This document shows positions 1 to 5,843 of a stretch of 9,753 bases of DNA, one piece after another; position 1 is the stretch's first letter, and every line of letters begins with the position of its first letter. This DNA comes from Oscillospiraceae bacterium (GTDB lineage Bacteria > Bacillota > Clostridia > Oscillospirales > Oscillospiraceae), in NCBI GenBank assembly GCA_902783825.1, contig CACZSJ010000088.1:1-9753 (forward strand). The letters run 5' to 3'. Both the position numbers and the translations under genes were made by a program. The notes beneath the pieces are model-generated. The model made no database searches, was not told the DNA's origin, and worked only from the letters and a program-made list of their open reading frames with translations.

Positions 1-777
1 GGGCAGCATGACCAGGCCGTTGATCTGGTTGGTGCCGCCGGCAGCCAGGATGTCCTTGTAGGTGATGACCTTCACCACGCCGGGCATTTTCTCGGCCTCG
101 GAGGTGTCGATGTTCTTGATGTTGGCGTGGGAAACCTTCGCCTGGGTCAGGGCCAGACGCAGGCAGCCGGGCATCTTCAGCGCGTCGTCAGCGCCGAAGT
201 CCCAAGTGCCGGTGACCTTCTGGGCGGCGGAGGGACGGATGTACTTGCTGCCCTTGATGCTGTCGCCGGTGGGCTTGAAGACCAGGTCTTCCTTGGTCAT
301 CTCCCCGCGGAGCACGGCGGCGGCGTCCATGACGGCGTCGACCAGAGGCTTGTAGCCGGTGCAGCGACAGAGGTTGCGCTGCTTGTTGAACCAATCGCGC
401 ACTTCCTCGCGGCTGGGGCTGGGATTGTTCTCCAGCAGAACCTTGGCGCTGATGATGAAGCCGGGCGTGCAGAAGCCGCACTGAGCACAGCCGTGCGCCA
501 TCCATGCCACCTGCAGGGGGTGCATGTCGCTGAGGGTACCGACGCCTTCAATGGTGATGATTTCCGCATTGTCGGCGACTTTGCTCATCTTCGTGATGCA
601 GGCTTTGGTGACCTTCCCGTTTACGATGACGTTGCAGGCGCCGCAGTGGCCCTCGCCGCAGCCGATCTTACAGCCGGTCAGCAGCAGATGCTCACGCAGT
701 ACTTTTGCCAGGGTCTCGTCCTGCTGCAGCACCAGATTGCGGGTGACACCGTTGATGACAAGTGTCTTTCTGATCAT
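1..777 (-). CDS. Molybdenum aldehyde oxidoreductase, 2Fe-2S/Moco single-chain type (N-terminal 259 residues; runs off the window)
   Basis: The family oxidises aldehydes to carboxylates at a molybdopterin-cytosine-dinucleotide site and passes electrons through two [2Fe-2S] clusters to an external carrier. The start is ATG at 777, behind an AGGAGG at 785-790. Residues 1-78 form the plant-ferredoxin-like domain with C40, C45, C48 and C60. Residues 80-160 form the helical second-cluster domain with C100, C103, C137 and C139 (CGFCTPGF, then LCRCTGYKPLVDAV). This spacing is the same as I recall for Desulfovibrio gigas Mop. From about residue 178 the sequence (GSKYIRPSAAQKVTGTWDFG) enters the Moco-binding part without an FAD domain, so it is the fused FAD-less type rather than a three-subunit xanthine dehydrogenase. 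C36 is an additional cysteine near the first cluster. The active site lies outside the window. It follows the 84-residue gene after 60 nt and probably shares its transcript. Confidence 0.94.
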   Translation of the reverse strand, partial: MIRKTLVINGVTRNLVLQQDETLAKVLREHLLLTGCKIGCGEGHCGACNVIVNGKVTKACITKMSKVADNAEIITIEGVGTLSDMHPLQVAWMAHGCAQCGFCTPGFIISAKVLLENNPSPSREEVRDWFNKQRNLCRCTGYKPLVDAVMDAAAVLRGEMTKEDLVFKPTGDSIKGSKYIRPSAAQKVTGTWDFGADDALKMPGCLRLALTQAKVSHANIKNIDTSEAEKMPGVVKVITYKDILAAGGTNQINGLVMLP

Positions 778-837
778 GTGTTTTCCTCCTGTTTTTATTA
801 ATATATCTTGTTGCCTTTGAAAAGGGTTTGCACAAAT

Positions 838-1092
838 TTAATGACCGTGGCCGCCGCAGCGGTCATGGTCCGGGCCTTTGCCGGTAATGTCCTTGACGCG
901 CTCGATGCCGCGCGGCGTATAGAACACAAGCTGGGACAAGCTCCCGTCCAGGTTTTCCCCGCTTAGTCGGAGAAAATTGGCGTTTTCATAGTAGTCGATG
1001 GGGAGCTCCCGACGGTAAATTTCTCCGGTATTTTCGTCCCGAACCTCGATTGTTACCTGGCGCGCAACAATCTCAAACAGCTCCTCGCCCAT
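838..1092 (-). CDS. Uncharacterised 84-residue protein with His/Cys tail, upstream of the aldehyde oxidoreductase
   Basis: I do not recognise a named family. ATG at 1092 is preceded by AAGGAGG (1102-1108) at a spacing of 9, which is a strong translation start. The body (residues 1-72) alternates short beta-like stretches (FEIVARQVTIEVRD, then SLSQLVFYTPRGIERVKDIT) with a conserved-looking LPIDYYENANFLRL segment. It has no signal peptide and no membrane helix. The last nine residues after P75 carry H76, C79, H82 and H84 in a DHDRCGGHGH tail, which suggests metal binding. Its place directly ahead of the oxidoreductase, probably co-transcribed, points to a role in maturation, metal handling or electron transfer for that enzyme. 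The gene looks real on start-site and context grounds; the function is inference. Confidence 0.85.
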   Translation of the reverse strand: MGEELFEIVARQVTIEVRDENTGEIYRRELPIDYYENANFLRLSGENLDGSLSQLVFYTPRGIERVKDITGKGPDHDRCGGHGH

Positions 1093-1132
1093 TGGAATCA
1101 GCCTCCTTTATCGGACATACCTTTACGTCTAT

Positions 1133-1162
1133 ATGATACTCTTCGTAACGCGGAAGAATCAA
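1133..1162 (-). promoter_or_regulatory. Candidate sigma-70 promoter for the 84-residue gene and aldehyde oxidoreductase
   Basis: Read on the minus strand, a TTGATT -35 box (1157-1162) is followed after 18 bases by TATCAT (1133-1138). The start codon is about 35 nt downstream of the predicted start site. The match is moderate, but it is the best in the only gap available between the hairpin at 1171-1205 and the gene. Confidence 0.45.
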
Positions 1163-1170
1163 GTTGTATT

Positions 1171-1205
1171 AAAAAGCAATTCGCAGAATTTGCGAATTGC
1201 TTTTT
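1171..1205. terminator. Perfect 15-bp hairpin, rho-independent terminator of the methyltransferase gene
   Basis: Arms 1171-1185 and 1191-1205 are perfectly complementary (AAAAAGCAATTCGCA and its reverse complement) around a 5-base loop. The stem ends in A5/T5, so a U-run follows on either strand. It lies 50 nt past the minus-strand methyltransferase stop and just upstream of the oxidoreductase promoter, and would insulate the two. It also contains a 13-base element found at the promoter of the MoeA-like gene, so a second role as an operator is possible. Confidence 0.75.
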
Positions 1206-1255
1206 GTATATAGCATACAGTTATCTGCCGGAGAACATGACAAATCTTACAGGTT

Positions 1256-2212
1256 TTACACAGCAAGAACCAAGCTTCCGTTCACATCGCAAAGAGGAAC
1301 GGAGGCAAGCCGTCCCTGCTCCGCTTCAAAGCGCTCCAGGGCGCGTTTTACCCCCGGGAGCTTGGGATTGTCGTAATCGTGAAGCAGCACATAGCCTCCC
1401 TTGCTCATGCGCGGCACAAAGAAGCGCAGGCCCGCAAGCGTGCTCTCTTCCAGATCCGCGTCCAGAGAAACCAGGGCGAAGCGCTCCCCTTCCAGTCCCT
1501 GAGTCGTGTGGGGAAACAGCCCCGGCCGGAGCAAAGCCTGTTCCGGATATGGTAGGACTCCTTGCACCAATTCGGCAGCGGTGTTGCGGTGGGCCTGTAC
1601 AAAGCCCGCGCCGCAGCCGCTGCTCTCTGCCGCGTCGAAGCCTTCAAAGCTGTCAAAGAGAAACAGTTTCCTCTCCGGCAGCAGAAGATTGATCCAGCGG
1701 GCAAAGCCGCCTCGGTAGACGCCCAGCTCCGCCGCCGCGCCCGGTACGCCCTCCAAACGCCGACATAGCGCCTCCAGGCTTTTCAGGCGCACGTAATCAT
1801 TATCGGAGCCCGGCCCCGCGATCCGTTCCTTCTCCGTCCACAGAGGGGCGCGTATCAGTCGCTCGGACCCGATCAAACGCTCCACATAGGCGTCGCCCAG
1901 CACGGCGCGTGCCGTGTCGTAGCTGCGGTTGCGATCCACAAGCCGCATGTGATTTTTAACAAACAACAGCTTTTCAGGATCCAAGCCCAGCTGCAGACAG
2001 TCCTGCTCCACTCGCTCCGCCTCACGGCTGGCCACGATCAGCAGATCAAAATCCTGCCCTGCAAGCTGCCGGAGCGAAATCACCGGCCTGTCCAGAAAGC
2101 TTCCGCCGCCTTCCCGCTCCACAAATGCCTCGATCCGCTCCGGAGGAAGCGCCTCGTCCGCCAGATCCCCGGCTCCGCAGCCGGTTCCATATACGTAAAT
2201 TTTCATCTTCAT
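1256..2212 (-). CDS. TylF/MycF-like class I SAM-dependent methyltransferase with N-terminal extra domain
   Basis: The 318-residue protein has two parts. Residues 1-100 begin with a beta strand and glycine-rich turn (IYVYGTGCGAGDL) and a later DLLIVAS strand, resembling the small Rossmann-like N-terminal domains of some sugar-modifying enzymes. Residues 140-318 match the TylF/MycF O-methyltransferase pattern: SAM loop ELGVYRGGFA (162-171), LFDSFEGF (185-192), an acidic SLDADLEES segment (249-257, as in the Mg-dependent members) and VLLHDYDNPKLPGV (275-288). Known relatives methylate sugar hydroxyls; the substrate here is unknown. Two starts are possible: ATG 2212 lies only 4 nt from GAGG at 2217-2220, whereas ATG 2206 (third codon) lies at a better 10 nt. 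A weak -10 box (TATGAT, 2230-2235) lies upstream. It is transcribed away from the nucleotidyltransferase operon and ends at its own terminator. Nothing in the protein links it to molybdenum; only position does. Confidence 0.85.
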   Translation of the reverse strand: MKMKIYVYGTGCGAGDLADEALPPERIEAFVEREGGGSFLDRPVISLRQLAGQDFDLLIVASREAERVEQDCLQLGLDPEKLLFVKNHMRLVDRNRSYDTARAVLGDAYVERLIGSERLIRAPLWTEKERIAGPGSDNDYVRLKSLEALCRRLEGVPGAAAELGVYRGGFARWINLLLPERKLFLFDSFEGFDAAESSGCGAGFVQAHRNTAAELVQGVLPYPEQALLRPGLFPHTTQGLEGERFALVSLDADLEESTLAGLRFFVPRMSKGGYVLLHDYDNPKLPGVKRALERFEAEQGRLASVPLCDVNGSLVLAV

Positions 2213-2268
2213 CCCGCCTCTCTGTTCTTATCATACCACGAACCGACGCCGCTTGCACGAAAAAAAGC

Positions 2269-2280
2269 ATCGCTTGCGAT
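2269..2280. promoter_or_regulatory. Candidate operator: palindrome ATCGCTTGCGAT at the -35 of the nucleotidyltransferase operon
   Basis: Two 5-base arms, ATCGC and GCGAT, flank TT. The palindrome abuts the -35 box, with its last base (2280) being the first base of TTTACA. It sits between divergent genes. The overlapping 9-mer GCGATTTAC (2276-2284) recurs inside the inverted repeat upstream of modA (8545-8553). The ATCG...CGAT ends recall published ModE sites only loosely. Regulatory function is inference. Confidence 0.4.
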
Positions 2281-2308
2281 TTACAAACAAAAAACAATCG
2301 GGTATACT
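2280..2308 (+). promoter_or_regulatory. Promoter of the nucleotidyltransferase / phosphatase-HD-XdhC operon
   Basis: TTTACA (2280-2285), a 17-base A-rich spacer, then TATACT (2303-2308): one mismatch to consensus in each box and ideal spacing. The predicted start is near 2315, leaving a leader of about 200 nt before the ATG at 2517. Confidence 0.7.
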
Positions 2309-2516
2309 GGAACAGACGAGGCGATCCCCATGGCAGGCTGCCGTGAACTTCCCGAGGGGCAGCGCATCCTGAAGGCAAAGAAGCGTTTCTCCCGCTGCTT
2401 CCCTCGCGAAAAGTCCTGCGCCATGTACGGCTTTCCCCGCCGTGCTTGCGCGCCCCCTGGCGCCTGGCTAAGGGGCTCAACGCCGAAATCATCTCCATCC
2501 CCAGGAGGAATACAAC
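2309..2516 (+). other. Leader of about 200 nt with coding-like but broken frames (possible leader peptide, gene remnant or structured RNA)
   Basis: This is the only stretch near 300 bases (2213-2516) without an assigned gene. After the promoter, GAGG (2318-2321) and ATG at 2330 open an 81-codon frame running to 2575, past the start of the next gene. It begins MAGCRELPEGQRILKAKKRF and has GC-rich third positions. A different frame is open from 2347 to a TGA at 2518-2520 that overlaps the next ATG as ATGA. That frame ends KGLNAEIISIPRRNTT and looks coding toward its end, but has no ATG, GTG or TTG before its later part. A frameshift could join the two. Short hairpins also exist, e.g. GCTGCC/GGCAGC around 2337-2364. 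I could not match it to a known riboswitch or protein. Confidence 0.4.
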
Positions 2517-3440
2517 ATGACAAACGCCGCCCTGATCGTTGCCGCCGGTATGTCTTCCCGCATGGGAGAGTTTAAACCCATGCTGAACATCGGCTCCATA
2601 TCCATCGCCCAGCGAATCGTGGCCACCTTTCATCAGGCGGGGATAGAAAAGATCGTGATGATCACTGGCTACAACGCCCCTCTTTTGGAACGGCACCTGA
2701 GCGGAAACGGGATCGTCTTTTTGCGGAACGAGGACTATCGGACGACCCAGATGTTCGACTCGGTCTGCATCGGTCTGCGCTATCTGCGGGACAAGTGCGA
2801 CCGGATACTTTTCACGCCGGTGGATATCCCGCTCTTTACCGCCGCCACGGTGCGCGCGCTGCTGGAAACCGACGCGCCTTTGGCCTGTCCCTCTGTGGAG
2901 GGTGAAACCGGCCATCCCAGCCTGATCGCCGCTTCCCTCTTCGACCGAATCCTGGAGGACCCGGGCGACCAGGGGCTGCGCGGTGCCCTGGAGCGCTGCG
3001 GCCTGCCCATACGGCAGATGCCGGTGGAAGATCGGGGCGTTTTGCACGATGCGGACACCCCCGAGGACTACCAGGCGCTGCTGAAATATCACAACGAGCA
3101 GCTGGTGCGTCCGGTACTGAACGTATCCCTGGCTCGGGAAAAGATCTTCTTTGACGGCCGCGCCGCCATGCTGCTGCAGCTGATCGATGAGACCCAGTCT
3201 GTACGCAGCGCCTGTCAACGGATGCAAATGTCCTATTCCAGCGGCTGGAATGTGATCCGCACACTGGAGAATCAGCTCAGCCGCACGCTGATCCAGCGCA
3301 GCCAGGGGGGCGCCGGCGGCGGAAAAAGCAGCCTGACTGAGGACGGAAAGCTGCTGACGGAACGCTACGAAGCCTTTTCCGAAGCCTTGCGGGAGCAGGC
3401 AGGCGAGCTGTTTGATCGATATTTCGAGGGTCTATTCTGA
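2517..3440 (+). CDS. MobA/MocA-like nucleotidyltransferase fused to a ModE-type winged-helix DNA-binding domain
   Basis: Residues 1-190 are a GT-A-type nucleotidyltransferase: nucleotide loop VAAGMSSRMGEFKPML (8-23), RTTQMFDSV (75-83), the metal-binding-type PVDIP (101-105) and GHPSLI (132-137). Relatives attach CMP or GMP to molybdopterin; with a Mop-type oxidoreductase nearby, CMP is expected. Residues 200-300 match the ModE/LysR winged helix: a RAAMLLQLIDETQSVRSACQ helix pair, the recognition-helix-like MSYSSGWNVIRTLE (238-251), a glycine-rich wing (QGGAGGGKSSLTEDG) and a final dimerisation-type helix. No molbindin-like (TOBE) sensor domain follows, unlike full ModE. The start has AGGAGG (2503-2508) 8 nt upstream. 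The stop overlaps the next ATG by one base (TGATG). From memory, DVU_1551 of Desulfovibrio vulgaris heads a similar family. A dual enzyme/regulator role is inference. Confidence 0.9.
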   Translation: MTNAALIVAAGMSSRMGEFKPMLNIGSISIAQRIVATFHQAGIEKIVMITGYNAPLLERHLSGNGIVFLRNEDYRTTQMFDSVCIGLRYLRDKCDRILFTPVDIPLFTAATVRALLETDAPLACPSVEGETGHPSLIAASLFDRILEDPGDQGLRGALERCGLPIRQMPVEDRGVLHDADTPEDYQALLKYHNEQLVRPVLNVSLAREKIFFDGRAAMLLQLIDETQSVRSACQRMQMSYSSGWNVIRTLENQLSRTLIQRSQGGAGGGKSSLTEDGKLLTERYEAFSEALREQAGELFDRYFEGLF

Positions 3441-5542
3441 TGCGGACGCTTTTTCTTATCCGCCACGGGCACCCGGATTTCCCTCTGGGCGCTCATGTGT
3501 GTCTGGGCAGAACCGATACGCCCCTGGGTCCTCTGGGCCGCATGCAGGCCGCTCTGCTGGGCGAAGCGCTCCGTGATCGGCCGCTGAAGGTTTTTTCCAG
3601 CCCTCTTGCCCGCTGTCGAGAGACGGCGGCAGCCCTGGGCGGGGACATGATTCTGGTTCCAGCCTTGGCCGAACAGGACATGGGTCTCTGGGACGGCCTG
3701 GATTTTGCGCAAATCAAAGAGCGCTGGCCCGCCCTCTATGCTCAACGCGCCGCGGATCCGCTTCTGGTACCGCCGGGGGCAGAGACCCTGGCGCAGGTCC
3801 GGCAGCGTGTTTTACCCGCGCTGCAAAACTGCGTGGCGCACAGCGACGGCGATTTGGCCATAGTGGCCCACGCCTCGGTGATCCAGGCGATTCTGGCGGA
3901 AGTCTGCGGCGTCCCCTTGGAGGAGAGCCGCTCGCTTCGCATTCCCTACGCGTCCTGTGTGTCCCTGCGCTGTGACGGTGCACTGCGGATGATGCAGCAA
4001 GCCGCACGTCCCTGCCCGCCCTTGACGGTCGATCTGGCAATGCGACTGCTGACGGCCGCTGCGCCGGGAGACCGGGTGCAGGCTCACTGTCTCGCGGTAA
4101 GCGCGGAGGCCCTGCGGATCGCGCAGGCGCTGCCCCTGGATCTGGATCGGGAGCTTTTGGCTTCGGCGGCGCTGCTGCACGACCTGGCCCGCAAAGAAAA
4201 GAACCACACCCTGCTGGGCGCGGCCTGGCTGCGGGACTTGGGCTATGCCCGGGCGGCCGACGTAGTAGCGCAGCATCATGACTGGCAGGGAGCTGCCATT
4301 GACGAAGCCGCGATTGTATACCTGGCGGACAAATGCGTACAGGAAGACCGGCGGGTAAGTCTTGCGGAGCGTTTTGCTGAGAGCGAGGCGCGCTGCCGGA
4401 CCCCAGAGGCGAAAGAAGCCCACGGGAGACGGCTTCGCACGGCCCTGCGGCTCCGGGACGCAATCAACAAACTTTGCGGGCAATGCGTTGTGAGTGAAAA
4501 GGAGGATACGATGAGAAACGTGTATCAGGATATTGTAAATCATCTGGCTGACGGTCAGGCCGTGTCTCTGGAAACCGTGATTCAGGGCGAATCCGGTGAA
4601 ATCCGAAGCGGGCTGCTCCGCCGCCTGACTGCCGTCACCCCGGTAACGGACGCCAAGGGGCGCAGCTTTGCCCGGGTGACCGCGGAAGAGATGGCGGATG
4701 GCCTCCGGGTTCAGGAGCCTGTTTTGCCCCAGGAGCGGCTGATCGTCCTGGGCGGCGGGCATATCGCCCTGCCGGTCTGCGAGTTCGGCGCCAAATGCGG
4801 CTTTACCGTCTGCGTGGTGGACGACCGCCCGGATTTTGCCAATCGCAGCCGCTTCCCGGAGGCGGCGCAGGTGATCTGCGACAGCTTTGAAAACGGCATT
4901 GGCAAGCTGGCAGTCAGTCCTTACGACTATGTGGTGGTCATCACCCGCGGCCACCGGCACGACGCGGATTGCCTGCGCGCCCTCCTGCCCGGCACCATGC
5001 CCGCATATCTGGGCATGATCGGCTCAAGGCGGCGCACCAAGGGCCTGTTGGAGATGCTCAAGGAGGAGGGCTATGACGAGGATCGTCTGGCGCGCATCTG
5101 CACTCCCATCGGCCTGGATATCGGCGCGATCACGCCCAGCGAGATCGCCATCTCCATCCTCTCCCAGGTCATCGCCTACAAGCGCCTGCCCGAGCACGGA
5201 GACCCCAATCGCTCCTGCAACGACTCCGACGTGGAGCTGAGCACACTGCAGTATCTGGCAGAAAACCGGGAACCCAAAGCCATTGTCACCGTGATCGAGA
5301 CAAAGGGCTCCACCCCTCGGGGAAGCGGCGCCAAGATGGCGGTAAGCCCCTTGGGCAAGGTCACAGGCAGCATCGGCGGAGGCTGCAGTGAAGCAGCGGT
5401 GATTCAGGATGCCGTACGGATCATCGGAACGGGGCGCTATAAGATCATGGACATCGACCTGACCGGCGAGGTAGCCGAGTCCGACGGGATGGTTTGCGGC
5501 GGCACCATGAAGGTGCTGGTGGAAGACGGAAGCGCGGACTGA
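3440..5542 (+). CDS. Three-domain fusion: histidine phosphatase, HD domain and XdhC-family Mo-hydroxylase maturation factor
   Basis: 700 residues in one uninterrupted frame. Residues 1-185 are a histidine phosphatase: LIRHGHPDF with the phospho-accepting H9, SSPLARCRET (53-62), acid E78 and the second histidine H144 (IVAHAS). Residues 195-345 are an HD-type metal-dependent phosphohydrolase-like domain: H216, H247-D248 (LLHDLARKEKNH), H279-H280-D281 and D297. Residues 358-700 are an XdhC protein whose Rossmann part (ERLIVLGGGHIALP, VVDDRPDF, GMIGSRRR; about 432-580) precedes the XdhC/CoxI part (VIETKGSTPRGSGAKM, GSIGGGCSE, CGGTMKVLVED; about 600-696), the reverse of the usual order. XdhC proteins bind, sulfurate and hand over the Mo cofactor to hydroxylases. 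The ATG overlaps the upstream stop, with GAGGG at 3426-3430. A strong internal ribosome binding site precedes codon 358, so a separate 343-residue XdhC may also, or instead, be made. Confidence 0.9.
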   Translation: MRTLFLIRHGHPDFPLGAHVCLGRTDTPLGPLGRMQAALLGEALRDRPLKVFSSPLARCRETAAALGGDMILVPALAEQDMGLWDGLDFAQIKERWPALYAQRAADPLLVPPGAETLAQVRQRVLPALQNCVAHSDGDLAIVAHASVIQAILAEVCGVPLEESRSLRIPYASCVSLRCDGALRMMQQAARPCPPLTVDLAMRLLTAAAPGDRVQAHCLAVSAEALRIAQALPLDLDRELLASAALLHDLARKEKNHTLLGAAWLRDLGYARAADVVAQHHDWQGAAIDEAAIVYLADKCVQEDRRVSLAERFAESEARCRTPEAKEAHGRRLRTALRLRDAINKLCGQCVVSEKEDTMRNVYQDIVNHLADGQAVSLETVIQGESGEIRSGLLRRLTAVTPVTDAKGRSFARVTAEEMADGLRVQEPVLPQERLIVLGGGHIALPVCEFGAKCGFTVCVVDDRPDFANRSRFPEAAQVICDSFENGIGKLAVSPYDYVVVITRGHRHDADCLRALLPGTMPAYLGMIGSRRRTKGLLEMLKEEGYDEDRLARICTPIGLDIGAITPSEIAISILSQVIAYKRLPEHGDPNRSCNDSDVELSTLQYLAENREPKAIVTVIETKGSTPRGSGAKMAVSPLGKVTGSIGGGCSEAAVIQDAVRIIGTGRYKIMDIDLTGEVAESDGMVCGGTMKVLVEDGSAD
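4497..4513 (+). promoter_or_regulatory. Internal ribosome binding site and ATG at the XdhC boundary
   Basis: AAAAGGAGG (4497-4505), five bases, then ATG (4511-4513) in frame with the 700-residue ORF at codon 358, exactly where homology to the XdhC N-terminus begins (MRNVYQDIVNHL). It is one of the strongest Shine-Dalgarno sequences in the window. In another frame TGA codons occur just upstream (GTTGTGAGTGA, 4487-4497), as expected if the HD gene once ended here. Either two products are made, or a small frame change fused two adjacent genes. Confidence 0.65.
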
Positions 5543-5560
5543 TCCCCGAGAGAAAAAGAG

Positions 5561-5602
5561 AAGGGGCTGCTGCAAGGCGTTTTGCCTTTGCAGCAGCCCC
5601 TT
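5561..5602. terminator. Bidirectional rho-independent terminator between convergent operons
   Basis: Arms 5561-5578 and 5584-5602 pair over 18 bp with a single-base bulge (AAGGGGCTGCTGCAA then GGC) around a GTTTT loop. A T4 run follows on the plus strand and a CTCTTTTTCT tract on the minus strand. It lies 18 nt after the XdhC stop and 13 nt after the molbindin stop, so it serves both operons. Confidence 0.92.
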
Positions 5603-5615
5603 TTCCGATTTTACA

Positions 5616-5828
5616 TCAGTGATCCACCCCAACCATGACCGAGGTGGCCTTGACAATCGCGTAGGCTTCCTTGCCCACTTCCAGGCTGAGCTCCTTGATC
5701 GCGCTCATGGAAATGGTGGCGCTCATCACGTTGCCGCCACCGATATCCAGCTTGACGATGCCGTTGACGGCACCTTCCTGGATTTCGATAATCTTGCCTT
5801 TGAACTGGTTCCTTGCACTGAGCTTCAT
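5616..5828 (-). CDS. mop: Molbindin (single Mop/TOBE domain molybdate-binding protein)
   Basis: The 70-residue protein is one complete Mop domain: opening SARNQFKGKIIEIQEGAVNGIVKLDIGGG (4-32), then SMSAIKEL (41-48) and the closing AYAIVKATSVMVG (55-67). These are the hallmark segments of molbindins, which assemble as oligomers that bind molybdate or tungstate at subunit interfaces and buffer it in the cytoplasm. The length is the family norm. ATG at 5828 has AAAGGA (5839-5844) 10 nt upstream, and that site overlaps the modC stop, so the two genes are translationally close (15 nt gap). It is last in the mod operon and ends at the shared terminator. Because ModC lacks an obvious C-terminal TOBE pair, this protein may be the main Mop-type oxyanion binder of the locus (inference). 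Confidence 0.93.
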   Translation of the reverse strand: MKLSARNQFKGKIIEIQEGAVNGIVKLDIGGGNVMSATISMSAIKELSLEVGKEAYAIVKATSVMVGVDH

Positions 5829-5843
5829 GAGAAACCCATCCTT

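Noticed and set aside
127..801. Plus-strand 224-codon frame opposite the aldehyde oxidoreductase
   Set aside because: The minus strand carries all eight Fe-S cysteines at family spacing; the plus-strand frame has no motif or ribosome binding site.
2315..2516. Moco riboswitch in the leader of the nucleotidyltransferase operon
   Set aside because: The context fits, but I could not identify the conserved core or helices by eye, so I do not call it. A covariance-model search would decide.
2046..3227. Minus-strand 393-codon open frame across the divergent control region
   Set aside because: It crosses the promoter region and lies opposite the nucleotidyltransferase, with no family motif in it.
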